Part shown: one piece after another, positions 7,933 to 15,645 of the stretch
Layout of the letters: each line of letters begins with the position of its first letter
Numbering within the stretch: the first letter of the stretch is position 1
Assembly (NCBI GenBank): GCA_045576235.1
Contig: JAZNGA010000042.1
Span: 1-21,531, forward strand
DNA: 21,531 bases
Direction: 5' to 3'
From: SIG437 sp045576235
GTDB lineage: Bacteria > Bacillota > Clostridia > UBA1381 > UBA9506
Notes under the pieces: model-generated
Databases searched by the model: none
The model's input: only the letters and a program-made list of their open reading frames with translations
What the model was told of the DNA's origin: nothing
Position numbers and translations under genes: made by a program

Positions 7933-9123
7933 ATGTCAAACATAGCAGATGTAATTAAATACGAGGGCGACAACAGCACTTTTATCTGGAAACACCCTTG
8001 TGAAGATTTTAATAGCCTTACACAGTTAATTGTACACGAAAGCCAAGAGGCTATCTTCTTTATGAACGGTCAGGCACTCGATTTATTTGGTGCAGGTCGT
8101 TATACACTTGAAACACAGAACATTCCCAAGATAGGTAAATTCTTAAATCGTGCTACGGGCGATGAAACACCTTTCCATGCAGAAGTTTATTTCATAAACA
8201 AGACAGAGCAGATGTCTATTAAGTGGGGTACTGACAGCAAGGTTCAGTATGTAGAGCCTACTTATGGCTTCCCCCTCTCTATTGGTGCAAGTGGTGAAAT
8301 GAGCCTTCGTGCAGAAGACAGCAGGAAGTTGCTTTTGAAACTTGTGGGCACTGAAAACTTTTTAGGTCAGCAGAAGCTTGTGAGCTTTTTCCGTTCATTC
8401 CTGATGACAAAGGTTAAGACCTATATTGCGCAGGTCTTAAAGGCAAAAAGTATCAATATTTTTGAAATTGATGAGCATTTGACTACTTTCTCAAGCGAAA
8501 TCAAAAATCTGCTTATTTCTGATTTTGCAGATTATGGTGTAAGCCTTGAACAGTTCTTTGTTACCACCATCGTAAAACCTGATGGCGACAGGCAGTATGA
8601 AAAGTTCAAAGAACTTCATTTTAGACAATATGCGGATATTGCGGAAGCAAAGTTAAAGCAGCAGACGGATATTATCTATGCTCAGACAGAGGCGCAAAAG
8701 GTTGTTATCGACTCACAGGCACAGGCAACAAAGCGTGCTCAAGAAGGATATACATATCAGCAGGAACGCGGATTTGATGTTGCTGAAAAGGTGGCACAAA
8801 ACGAAGCGGTTGGAGAGTTTACCAATATGGGTGTAGGATTTGGAACGATGGCAGGCGTTGGCGGTGCTGTTGGTGGCATGGTAGGCGGAATGATGAATGA
8901 CGCTATGGGCTCTGCAATGAACCCAAGCGCTCCTACTCCTGCTTCACAACCTGCACAGGCGTTCTGTGATAACTGTGGTGCGAAACTCAATCAAGGCTCT
9001 GCATTCTGTGAAGAATGCGGAACTCCTGTGGTAAAGTCCAATAAAACTTGCATAAATTGCGGGTATGAATTTGAAAGACCAGGAAAGTTCTGCCCTAAAT
9101 GCGGAACAAAACGGGAGGGTTAA
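7933..9123 (+). CDS. YdjI-like SPFH-domain protein with two C-terminal zinc ribbons
   Basis: A 396-aa protein. The ATG at 7933 follows GGGGG and starts MSNIADVIKYEGD; the frame is open upstream into the TIR gene but without a ribosome binding site. Residues about 10-215 resemble the SPFH domain of the group typified by Bacillus subtilis YdjI (often labelled virion core protein). An alpha-helical stretch rich in Q, A and K follows (225-290), then a glycine/methionine-rich hydrophobic segment (299-328) that may touch the membrane. Two zinc ribbons close the protein (C345/C348/C359/C362 and C373/C376/C387/C390). SPFH proteins oligomerize into membrane-bound scaffolds; YdjI works with PspA-type and membrane partners in B. 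subtilis envelope-stress responses. There is no N-terminal anchor, so the 4-helix membrane protein encoded 3 bases downstream is the likely partner. Confidence 0.85.
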   Translation: MSNIADVIKYEGDNSTFIWKHPCEDFNSLTQLIVHESQEAIFFMNGQALDLFGAGRYTLETQNIPKIGKFLNRATGDETPFHAEVYFINKTEQMSIKWGTDSKVQYVEPTYGFPLSIGASGEMSLRAEDSRKLLLKLVGTENFLGQQKLVSFFRSFLMTKVKTYIAQVLKAKSINIFEIDEHLTTFSSEIKNLLISDFADYGVSLEQFFVTTIVKPDGDRQYEKFKELHFRQYADIAEAKLKQQTDIIYAQTEAQKVVIDSQAQATKRAQEGYTYQQERGFDVAEKVAQNEAVGEFTNMGVGFGTMAGVGGAVGGMVGGMMNDAMGSAMNPSAPTPASQPAQAFCDNCGAKLNQGSAFCEECGTPVVKSNKTCINCGYEFERPGKFCPKCGTKREG

Positions 9124-9126
9124 GAT

Positions 9127-9828
9127 ATGAAAAAGACTTTTAATTATTATAGTATTTGTTGGCTGATTTCATTAGTAGTATTTAATGTAATCGCTTTTGT
9201 AACACCAAGTGAAATTGCAGGTATAAGTAAGTTTACAGGTGCATTTTGGACTGGGTACATATTTATAACTTTGGCTTTCATAGGACAACTTGGATGTGCT
9301 TACAAGGCATTTAAAGCGGAAAACTTAAAGAAACTGTTTTACAATATTCCGTTGATTTCTGTAAGCTATACAGGTCTTGTTGTAATGCTGGTTGTAGGCA
9401 TTATTTGTATGGCAGTTCCGTTCATTCCCTACTGGATTGGTATTATTGCTTGCATGTTAGTTCTGGCATTCTCTGCTATCAGCGTTATAAAGGCGACTGT
9501 TGCGGCAGATGTAGTAAGTGAAATCGATGAAAAAATCAAAGTACAAACACAGTTTGTTAAATTGCTTACGGCGGATGCAGAACATTTGATGGTAAGCAGC
9601 AAAACGGCTGAACTTAAAGCAGAGGCCAAAAAGGTATATGAGGCAATCAGATACTCTGACCCAATGTCAAATGAAGCATTGACTGATGTTGAAGGTCAGA
9701 TACAGAGCGAATTTACATTTTTCACGCAGGCAATTAAGTCAGAAGATTTAGAATTAGCAAAATCTGTGGCTGACGGGTTGCTTAATCTGATTGACGGTAG
9801 AAATAAAAAATGTAAGATTTTGAAATAA
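9127..9828 (+). CDS. Four-helix membrane protein of the SPFH operon
   Basis: A 233-aa protein with four predicted membrane helices (about 8-26, 42-60, 76-97 and 101-125), then a soluble, mainly helical C-terminal region (126-233) with no cysteine ribbon. Membrane proteins of this layout are common next to YdjI-type SPFH genes. I cannot assign a more exact family. The start follows GGGAGGG, which overlaps the end of the SPFH gene, and only 3 bases separate the two, so translational coupling is likely. The probable job is to anchor or sense for the SPFH scaffold; this is inference from context. The soluble tail probably lies in the cytosol given four helices and the lysine-rich N-terminus. Confidence 0.75.
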   Translation: MKKTFNYYSICWLISLVVFNVIAFVTPSEIAGISKFTGAFWTGYIFITLAFIGQLGCAYKAFKAENLKKLFYNIPLISVSYTGLVVMLVVGIICMAVPFIPYWIGIIACMLVLAFSAISVIKATVAADVVSEIDEKIKVQTQFVKLLTADAEHLMVSSKTAELKAEAKKVYEAIRYSDPMSNEALTDVEGQIQSEFTFFTQAIKSEDLELAKSVADGLLNLIDGRNKKCKILK

Positions 9829-9843
9829 GGGGGATATATAAAT

Positions 9844-11247
9844 ATGGCAGCATTAGTATGTGATATTTGCGGTGGAAAACTTGTTATGGGTAGCGGTGGC
9901 ATTGCTGTATGTGACAGTTGCGGAATGGAACATAGCCCAGACAGAATGAAAGAAAAAGTTCAGGAAATCAAGGGAACTGTGCAGGTTGACAATTCGCATA
10001 TGATTGATACCTGGATGAAAATGGGACAATCTGCAGCTGAAGCGGGAAACAACAAAGAAGCTTATGACTACTTCACAAAGGTTATAGAAATTGAACCAGA
10101 AAACTGGCGTGCTATTTTTGAAAAAGGAAAAGCGGGAGCATGGCAATCAACTTTAGCGAACTTAAGAACTTCTGAGTTGTATCAGGCAGTCAAAATGGCT
10201 TTAGCGATAATAGAAAATTTGAATATGTCTATCGAAGAACAAGCTGATATAAAAAATGAATTTGCAGTTGCAATATTCAATGTAAATAATGCAATCTTAA
10301 ATCTGAAAAAAGAAAACTTTGATAGATATGATGACAAGTATTACGATTTACATTGGGATGAGTGGTGGGATGTGTATTATACATCAGCATCCAATAATAT
10401 CTCACAAACAGAAGATGTTATAACACTCATAGAAGACTTAGAAGATGATTTATCTAAATCAAATGTCCTTGAAATGAAAAAACACATCTGTGCAACTCTT
10501 AGATTTCTCTGCTCTTGTGAGGTCACATATTGGGATAGCTACGATAAGACACGTTTGTGTTGTTTTGGCGTATATGCAGATTCTAAAAAACCGTTTGTAG
10601 AGAAGTATATAAAATTAGTGGATGAAATAAGACAGGTAGAACCTAATTATGCTACCGATAAATACTCTCAAATAGACCCGTTTGACCCACCACAAACATG
10701 GAATTCTAATCGTCATGATATGTTATTAAGACATTGGCAAACAAAAGAAAGAGAATTAAAGGTACAACGTGAAAAGGAAGCGGCAAAAAAACGTTTTGAA
10801 GAATACTGGAAAGAACACGCAGAAGAGAAGAAACAGCTTGAAGGACGCATATCTGCGATAGATGATGAAATAAGACAATTGAAGTCAAATTTATCTCCAT
10901 ACGAAAGTCGTATCAAGGAAATTGAAAAAGAAAAGAAATCTCAAGTACCAGCAGAAAATGAATTAAAAGCGACAAATGATAAAATTGCCGATTTGCAATC
11001 TCAAAAGAAAGCTTTAGGATTATTCCAAGGTAAGCAGAAAAAAGCCTTGCAGGAGCAAATTGACAAATTAACTGCTGATATAAATAATATTCAGAATACA
11101 GTCAAACTCCAAAGAGATGAGTTGCATAAAGATGTTGATTCAAGAATTGACAGCATTAAAGCTGAAATGAAACCATATACCGACAAAATCGCTGACCTCG
11201 AAAATGAAAAAAGCAATATTGTCAATGAACTGAAAAAGCCAAGATAA
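9844..11247 (+). CDS. Zinc-ribbon, TPR, coiled-coil protein
   Basis: A 467-aa soluble protein. An N-terminal TFIIB-like zinc ribbon (C6, C9, C23, C26) is followed by a TPR unit (about 54-88, AGNNKEAYDYFTKVIEIEPE), a helical middle region with a tryptophan/tyrosine-rich patch (DLHWDEWWDVYY, 168-179), and a long coiled coil from about 300 to 467. The piece GLFQGKQKKALQEQIDKL (392-409) recurs, as I recall, in many clostridial zinc-ribbon proteins. The N-terminal ribbon plus TPR repeats the design of the TIR protein, so the two may share a partner or a common origin. It is the last gene of the operon, 15 bases after the membrane-protein gene, with a terminator right behind it. No enzymatic motif is seen; an adaptor or scaffold role is the most likely guess. 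Confidence 0.75.
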   Translation: MAALVCDICGGKLVMGSGGIAVCDSCGMEHSPDRMKEKVQEIKGTVQVDNSHMIDTWMKMGQSAAEAGNNKEAYDYFTKVIEIEPENWRAIFEKGKAGAWQSTLANLRTSELYQAVKMALAIIENLNMSIEEQADIKNEFAVAIFNVNNAILNLKKENFDRYDDKYYDLHWDEWWDVYYTSASNNISQTEDVITLIEDLEDDLSKSNVLEMKKHICATLRFLCSCEVTYWDSYDKTRLCCFGVYADSKKPFVEKYIKLVDEIRQVEPNYATDKYSQIDPFDPPQTWNSNRHDMLLRHWQTKERELKVQREKEAAKKRFEEYWKEHAEEKKQLEGRISAIDDEIRQLKSNLSPYESRIKEIEKEKKSQVPAENELKATNDKIADLQSQKKALGLFQGKQKKALQEQIDKLTADINNIQNTVKLQRDELHKDVDSRIDSIKAEMKPYTDKIADLENEKSNIVNELKKPR

Positions 11248-11253
11248 AATGCT

Positions 11254-11294
11254 AAATACACCCATACGGAGATTTCTCCATATGGGTGTATTTT
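11254..11294. terminator. Bidirectional terminator
   Basis: AAATACACCCATA pairs perfectly with TATGGGTGTATTT (13 pairs), with an inner GGAG/CTCC stem. It lies 6 bases after the stop of the coiled-coil gene and just beyond the stop of the convergent gene at 11299, so it closes both. Confidence 0.85.
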
Positions 11295-11298
11295 AAAG

Positions 11299-11973
11299 TT
11301 AATAATAAATAACAAAGTGAAATTTGTCATTTTCATTCCCTAAAAATATAAAGTTATAGTTTTGAGACCTATTATTTATTAAATTAAGCGTGCGTTCTCT
11401 ATAAGCGTATGCTTCGTAATTATATTCTAAATCTATTGTCCTTGTTGGTTCCTTAGTTCTTTTCAAAAATGGAAAATAGAGCAACTTTCTTTCATCAACC
11501 AGAGGATACGCTCCGCTTCCTTTGCCTAGTTGAATTAATTGTGAAAAGGATTTTACACAATTAAACCATCCAATAACAAATGCGACTTTTCCTTTGTTCC
11601 CGGCATCGATTTCATCCATAAACCAATCGAAATCCTGCTGAAAGACACTCCAAGTCTTGGTTGCGGTCCATGTGTTTGATGGAGTTTTCCAATTTTTTAA
11701 ATATTTAATTTCGATTTTAAAATCTTTTTGTTCAATATATAAATCATGGTTAATTTTTTTCTCGTTCTTCGTCTTAGAACTTTCACCCACCGTATAGTGG
11801 ACTAACTGTTTAAATGGGTACCCCATTCTAACGGTAATATCCATTTCATTGAATTTTTCATCTGCTTCTTTTTTTAACTCTTCTTTTGTATATCCCTTGT
11901 AGGATATATTTAATTCGTCAATAATTAACAGACATGTCGAGACCAAATATTGATCTATAGTAGGTCTTCTCAT
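11299..11973 (-). CDS. Uncharacterised protein, possible PD-(D/E)xK nuclease
   Basis: A 224-aa protein I do not recognise by family. The start is clear: AAGGAGG lies seven bases before the ATG. Residues 74-91 include D77, then hydrophobic residues and E88-I-K90, which fits the D-(X)n-E-x-K signature of the PD-(D/E)xK fold (a strand FKIEIKYLK carrying the metal-binding pair). A second hydrophobic strand (VAFVIGWF, 130-137) could be the next core strand. Many restriction enzymes and repair nucleases have this arrangement, but the motif is short and can occur by chance. The gene has no methyltransferase next to it. It is convergent with the TIR-SPFH operon and shares its terminator, so it may be an independent cargo gene or a functional companion. 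No membrane segment or signal peptide. Confidence 0.5.
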   Translation of the reverse strand: MRRPTIDQYLVSTCLLIIDELNISYKGYTKEELKKEADEKFNEMDITVRMGYPFKQLVHYTVGESSKTKNEKKINHDLYIEQKDFKIEIKYLKNWKTPSNTWTATKTWSVFQQDFDWFMDEIDAGNKGKVAFVIGWFNCVKSFSQLIQLGKGSGAYPLVDERKLLYFPFLKRTKEPTRTIDLEYNYEAYAYRERTLNLINNRSQNYNFIFLGNENDKFHFVIYY

Positions 11974-12068
11974 TTGCTTTTCCTCCTTGTTTTATTAGAA
12001 TAGCCATTCCATTACGACAGTAGTATGTGTAATTATAAAAATTTATTTCGAGGTAAATAATTCCTTCG

Positions 12069-12115
12069 TTGACTTCCGCCTCTTCTTGTGGTAGTGTTTG
12101 TGCTACGAGGAGGTG
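12069..12115 (+). promoter_or_regulatory. Leader with promoter-like box and SD-masking dyad
   Basis: TTGACT at 12069-12074 resembles a -35 box, with a poor -10 (TAGTGT) 17 bases on. CGCCTCTTC (12077-12085) can pair along its whole length with GAGGAGGTG (12107-12115), the ribosome binding site of the next gene, helped by GTAG/CTAC (12091-12094 with 12103-12106). If transcribed, the hairpin would hide the site. If transcription starts from this -35 box the left arm would not be in the RNA, so the two readings compete. Confidence 0.35.
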
Positions 12116-12122
12116 AAATTAA

Positions 12123-12407
12123 ATGAAGGTGCTTGAAGAATTCTGGTATGGCAATATAAATCCAATGGAAAGACCATTTCAAAGTCAGAGGAAGTTTGAC
12201 AAGGTATTCAGGTTATTGACTAAAAACGAAGAAGAACTGCTCAAAAACCTAAATGAGCAGGAAAAAGAATTGTTTGATAAGGTCAAAGCCTGTTATGACG
12301 AAATGATACAAATAACAGAATGTCAAACCTTTATAAAAGGATTCAAATTAGGAGCAAGATTCTTTATAGAATGCTTTGAAAATGATACCGACATATTCGA
12401 TGAATGA
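12123..12407 (+). CDS. DUF6809-type small protein
   Basis: A 94-aa protein starting MKVLEEFWYGNINPMERPF, which I recall as the hallmark of DUF6809, a family of unknown function common in Clostridia and their mobile elements. The middle is a charged helix (KNEEELLKNLNEQEKELFDKVKACYDEM) and the C-terminus a second helix ending in a short acidic tail. It has no enzymatic motif or membrane segment. A strong GAGGAGGTG site precedes the ATG and may be masked by the leader dyad. The terminator stem for this gene begins inside its last codons. Function unknown. Confidence 0.7.
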   Translation: MKVLEEFWYGNINPMERPFQSQRKFDKVFRLLTKNEEELLKNLNEQEKELFDKVKACYDEMIQITECQTFIKGFKLGARFFIECFENDTDIFDE

Positions 12408-12428
12408 AATTCGAGTATGTCGGCATTT
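12388..12428 (+). terminator. Terminator overlapping the end of the DUF6809 gene
   Basis: CCGACATA (12388-12395) pairs with TATGTCGG (12416-12423), followed by CATTTTTA. The left arm is coding sequence and the stop codon lies in the loop. It would separate DUF6809 from the next gene, though some read-through is possible because no separate promoter is evident for that gene. Confidence 0.6.
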
Positions 12429-12455
12429 TTATGCCCAAAAAGAAAGGATGAGACT

Positions 12456-13004
12456 ATGAAAAAGAAAATAATATGTACGGCAATGGCGGTAACAATACTG
12501 CTAACACAAACGGCATCGGCGGCCCCCTGGCAGATGAGACAGAATCAGCTCATATTTGATAGTGAAATTGGATTCATAGGAAATGTAACCTTGCAATTCG
12601 CATCGGACGGCGGAAGCTTTATCAGGCCAATAACTAAAAGGTGCGGCGAGAGCATCAGCTTAGAGAGTTATGTCCCGACAAAATACGGATACACATTCAA
12701 AGGATGGTTCACCGACCCTCGAACAAAACTGAATCAGGTAACAACATTTAAATTCACAAAGCCTGATGTACTTTATGCGAAATGGGAAAAGAATCCGGAA
12801 GAACCCATAAATCCAAATGATGAAATCATGGCAAAAGACACCTGCTACCTCACAGACGAGGAAACAAAAATACGAAACGAAATCATAGAAGAAAAGAATA
12901 AGGCATACATAGAAGGATTCGGTTATGCAGCACCGAGTAAAACTAAAACTATCATCGCAGACTCCGATGGCGACATAAACAAAATGATCAGCACAATGGA
13001 ATAA
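12456..13004 (+). CDS. Secreted InlB B-repeat protein
   Basis: A 182-aa protein. The ATG at 12456 follows AAAGGATGAG and gives a textbook signal peptide: KKK, a hydrophobic core (IICTAMAVTILLTQ) and a cleavage site after TASA. An upstream in-frame start would bury the signal behind 13 residues and lacks a ribosome binding site. Residues about 45-112 form one InlB B-repeat (Listeria-Bacteroides repeat): FASDGGSF, then YGYTFKGWFTDP, then LYAKWE, a beta-grasp module found in surface and secreted proteins of Firmicutes. The C-terminal third is charged, with no LPXTG anchor, choline- or SLH-type domain. It is shorter than typical proteins with this repeat and might be a remnant or a small secreted adhesion-like protein. 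Pairing with the DUF6809 gene may be passenger content of the element. Confidence 0.75.
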   Translation: MKKKIICTAMAVTILLTQTASAAPWQMRQNQLIFDSEIGFIGNVTLQFASDGGSFIRPITKRCGESISLESYVPTKYGYTFKGWFTDPRTKLNQVTTFKFTKPDVLYAKWEKNPEEPINPNDEIMAKDTCYLTDEETKIRNEIIEEKNKAYIEGFGYAAPSKTKTIIADSDGDINKMISTME

Positions 13005-13063
13005 TAGATATTGGAATAAAATCAAATTTAAGCGCCGATATAACGGCAATAAAAGCCCGCTAC

Positions 13064-13119
13064 AGCACAAAAGCAATGCAGGTAGGGTACTTACCCACCT
13101 GCATTAATTTTGTCGTGCT
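13064..13119. terminator. Long imperfect inverted repeat, bidirectional terminator
   Basis: Four matched segments nest around a 4-base loop: AGCA/TGCT, CAAAA/TTTTG, AATGCAGGT/ACCTGCATT and GGGT/ACCC. It sits between two convergent genes and would end transcription from either side. The multi-segment form is longer than needed for a terminator and could also be a small palindromic repeat element. Confidence 0.65.
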
Positions 13120-13137
13120 TGAACAAAATATATTTTG

Positions 13138-13998
13138 TTATAGTAAAAAGGCTTTGCTTACGCTGCCAATTTCTTCTTTTAAGGATTTTCTCATTTCCTT
13201 AAACATTTTCTTCATGTGAGAATTTAATTCTGGATTTACATCCGCACTTGAATATTTTGAAAAATAATCAAGAATATCGTATAGGAATGCTGTGGAATTT
13301 TTTACTAACTCATAACAATTTTTCTCGGTTTGATTGTCATAAAATTGTTCGCCTTCCACGGTAACTATATTTTCAAAAAGTTTTGTATATATAAAAATCA
13401 CAAGAACTCTAACAAGTAATGAGTTTGTTGCTTTTTCTATAGTATATCGCTCGTGGTTATCGATATAACAGTTTAAAATAGAAAAATTACAATGCGCATA
13501 ATCACATAAATAATCGTATAAGCTATAAAAATAATTTTTATCTTTCCCCAGTTTCATTTCAGATGGATTTCTTTGATAAAAATCTATTATTTCTTTACTG
13601 TATCGATCTATTACTTTGTTATCTTGATAGATTGCTTTGCGATGTGATAACAATCTTGGAGTAACAATAAAATCGTTTAAGAGTTTTGGTTCGAATTCCT
13701 CGTCAATAAACCTACTCGACATATAACCCTCAAAAGTGCTTCTTAAAAGAATCAACACATCTTCACAATGTTCTTGTTTTAGTAAAGTTCGGATTGATAA
13801 TAAAGTCTTAATTCCTTTGGTAAAGACGAAGTATTGAAAATCGCTAATAAAATGTGCATCCAATTCACCACTCATATAGGATGTAAATTTGCCATACTGA
13901 AAACATGAACTGTCAATGAATTTCTTGCCTAAAAAAATATATTTGTTGATTAGTTTGTCACAAGATTTAACTAACTTTTCGTATTCTTCTTTTTTCAT
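13138..13998 (-). CDS. DUF5677-like protein
   Basis: A 286-aa mostly helical soluble protein. The helix with EHCEDVLILLRSTFEGYMSSRF (76-97) and the later YDYLCDYAHCN stretch match my memory of DUF5677, a family of unknown function frequent in mobile and defence-rich regions. The start follows GAGGAG. It lies 24 bases after the DUF6076 gene and is probably co-transcribed with it from the promoter at 15603-15631. No nuclease motif is convincing: an R-x6-H (R70 to H77) is present, but falls in the family's general conserved helix. It could be a regulator or effector of the element; the function is not visible from sequence. Confidence 0.6.
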   Translation of the reverse strand: MKKEEYEKLVKSCDKLINKYIFLGKKFIDSSCFQYGKFTSYMSGELDAHFISDFQYFVFTKGIKTLLSIRTLLKQEHCEDVLILLRSTFEGYMSSRFIDEEFEPKLLNDFIVTPRLLSHRKAIYQDNKVIDRYSKEIIDFYQRNPSEMKLGKDKNYFYSLYDYLCDYAHCNFSILNCYIDNHERYTIEKATNSLLVRVLVIFIYTKLFENIVTVEGEQFYDNQTEKNCYELVKNSTAFLYDILDYFSKYSSADVNPELNSHMKKMFKEMRKSLKEEIGSVSKAFLL

Positions 13999-14022
13999 AG
14001 AAAACTCCTCATTTTTTTATGT

Positions 14023-15534
14023 TTAATTTACCTTTTTTATCCTATTTGGAAATGCTGCCTCGTTCCAATCAATATATTCCTGAAGAGTGATTTTTCCTTC
14101 AATACATTCATCGCGCATAGTAATGGCTTTATATTGCCACCGCTTGAAATCCTTTTCCTTAATTTGTCTGGTGGCAATTCTTGCGTGATAACGCTTGTAG
14201 TATTTGGAATATATTTTCTTAGCCTCATTATCAGCATTTTTTTCTTTATAACTTTCAATAGGTCCTAATTTTTTACAAGACTTTGTTTCTCCCTCTGCAA
14301 TGCGGTCACAGTAAATAGTTGGATAATTTCCTTTTACGAGAAAATATTTTCCGCATCTTTTACATTTTTTGAATCGAATATCCATTTCAAGCATTTTGGT
14401 AAATTCGAGCTCTAATATATCCTTTATGGAGTTTATCTCATAAACGGTTTTTATAAATTTGGGCATCACGGCAGCATAATGCAATCTTTCAGGGTCTACA
14501 TCATACTCCTTTGCTAATTCGTAAAACTCATCTTTTTTATTAAAGTATTTGTTTATTCTTTTAACAATTTCATCTTTTTCTAAACCATAAGGCATCTCTA
14601 ATCCGCTTACATACTGTGTATCAGGAGCAAACACCTCTTTTCTGTCAAAAGAAGAATGTAAGTCATGAATCAAAAGGTATAATGTAAATCTTTCATGAGG
14701 ATACAATTCTCCCAATGCTTCGGGATAAAAATCTTCATCATAGCAAAATTCTATCAAATCCAAATAATCTTTTTGAAGCGCAATAAGATATCTGTAGTAA
14801 TGCCTGATTGCAGTATAGTCTTCTCTTTCAATCAGAAAAACAGGTGGACAAATTGCTGAATATAGCGATACATAGCATAAATCTTTAATGCTTATTGTTG
14901 TGAGCTCATATCTGTTATATAATTCAACGATTTCATCAACCTTTGCCAAAATCTTTTGAGGTTTTTCATCGTCGTCACTATCAATGATGCCTTGTTCACG
15001 CCTTTTTTGCTCTCCCATTAATTTCAGTTGTTCACCGATGTATGCATGGGCAAAATGCTCTTTATATTCTGCTTCGAAATCTGCATAAATAAAGTCAAGA
15101 ATCCCCTCTCCACAATTTAGCGTTATGCCACAGGCACACAAAGCATTATTAATTGGTATGGGATACTCCCCGTCTTTTTCATAATGATGGAAATGATATT
15201 TGCGAGGTTCTAAATCAATATCATATTTTTTCTTGAATTTTTTGAAAATCTTTTTATTATAGGCAATTGCCTCTTTGCAATTTTCTTCCATTTCTTTTAG
15301 CCCAGCTTCACTATAATTGCAAGTTATATTATGGAGCTTATCGTGTTCATCAATAAAATCTTCCATGAAGTAGTCTTCTTTAGTTGCGTCCACGAAAATC
15401 TTAAAAATTTTTTCTTCGGTGTCAAACCTTACTTTATTGACAAAATAGTCATATTTTATATACTTATTGCTGCTTAATTTTAAGTGCCTGATTTCGTGTT
15501 CAGACGGCTTATACTCTGAATAATCTCTCTTCAT
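14023..15534 (-). CDS. DUF6076-like zinc-finger protein
   Basis: A 503-aa protein whose C-terminal part carries CKRCGKYFLVKGNYPTIYC with a fourth cysteine at residue 420 (C391, C394, C409, C420), a treble-clef or zinc-ribbon site followed by a basic helix. This matches DUF6076-type proteins, which I recall as zinc-finger proteins on clostridial mobile elements. Residues 1-170 contain several charged repeats and HFHHYEK; the middle is helical. The zinc site plus basic region suggests nucleic-acid binding. The ATG follows GAGG. It is the first gene of the pair with DUF5677 and is transcribed from a perfect consensus promoter that overlaps the promoter of the mobilization module, so a regulatory relation between the two units is plausible. 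Confidence 0.65.
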   Translation of the reverse strand: MKRDYSEYKPSEHEIRHLKLSSNKYIKYDYFVNKVRFDTEEKIFKIFVDATKEDYFMEDFIDEHDKLHNITCNYSEAGLKEMEENCKEAIAYNKKIFKKFKKKYDIDLEPRKYHFHHYEKDGEYPIPINNALCACGITLNCGEGILDFIYADFEAEYKEHFAHAYIGEQLKLMGEQKRREQGIIDSDDDEKPQKILAKVDEIVELYNRYELTTISIKDLCYVSLYSAICPPVFLIEREDYTAIRHYYRYLIALQKDYLDLIEFCYDEDFYPEALGELYPHERFTLYLLIHDLHSSFDRKEVFAPDTQYVSGLEMPYGLEKDEIVKRINKYFNKKDEFYELAKEYDVDPERLHYAAVMPKFIKTVYEINSIKDILELEFTKMLEMDIRFKKCKRCGKYFLVKGNYPTIYCDRIAEGETKSCKKLGPIESYKEKNADNEAKKIYSKYYKRYHARIATRQIKEKDFKRWQYKAITMRDECIEGKITLQEYIDWNEAAFPNRIKKVN

Positions 15535-15602
15535 AAATATACCTCTGTTTTTGGATAATGCAAAATTGAAAATATTTAGATAATTTAATAACTCTAAACA
15601 TA

Positions 15603-15631
15603 ATTATACAAAACCCTTGTCAAATTGTCAA
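15603..15631 (-). promoter_or_regulatory. Consensus sigma-A promoter of the DUF6076-DUF5677 pair
   Basis: On the minus strand the -35 box is TTGACA (complement of 15626-15631) and the -10 box is TATAAT (complement of 15603-15608), 17 bases apart: a full consensus match. It overlaps the opposite promoter at 15617-15645. Confidence 0.85.
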
Positions 15632-15645
15632 TCGCTTTGTATAAT
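15617..15645 (+). promoter_or_regulatory. Sigma-A promoter of the mobilization module
   Basis: TTGTCA (15617-15622) and TATAAT (15640-15645) are 17 bases apart. The leader would be about 120 bases long. A palindrome TCGATATCGA at 15658-15667 sits just past the start point and could be an operator. A weaker second promoter (TTGTAA at 15705, TATAGT at 15730, spacing 19) lies closer to the gene. Confidence 0.8.

Noticed and set aside
13138..13998. HEPN-type RNase motif R-x6-H (R70 to H77) in the DUF5677-like protein
   Set aside because: It sits in the helix that looks generally conserved in this family, and no matching polar residue pattern of a true HEPN RNase is present. One motif of this size occurs easily by chance.
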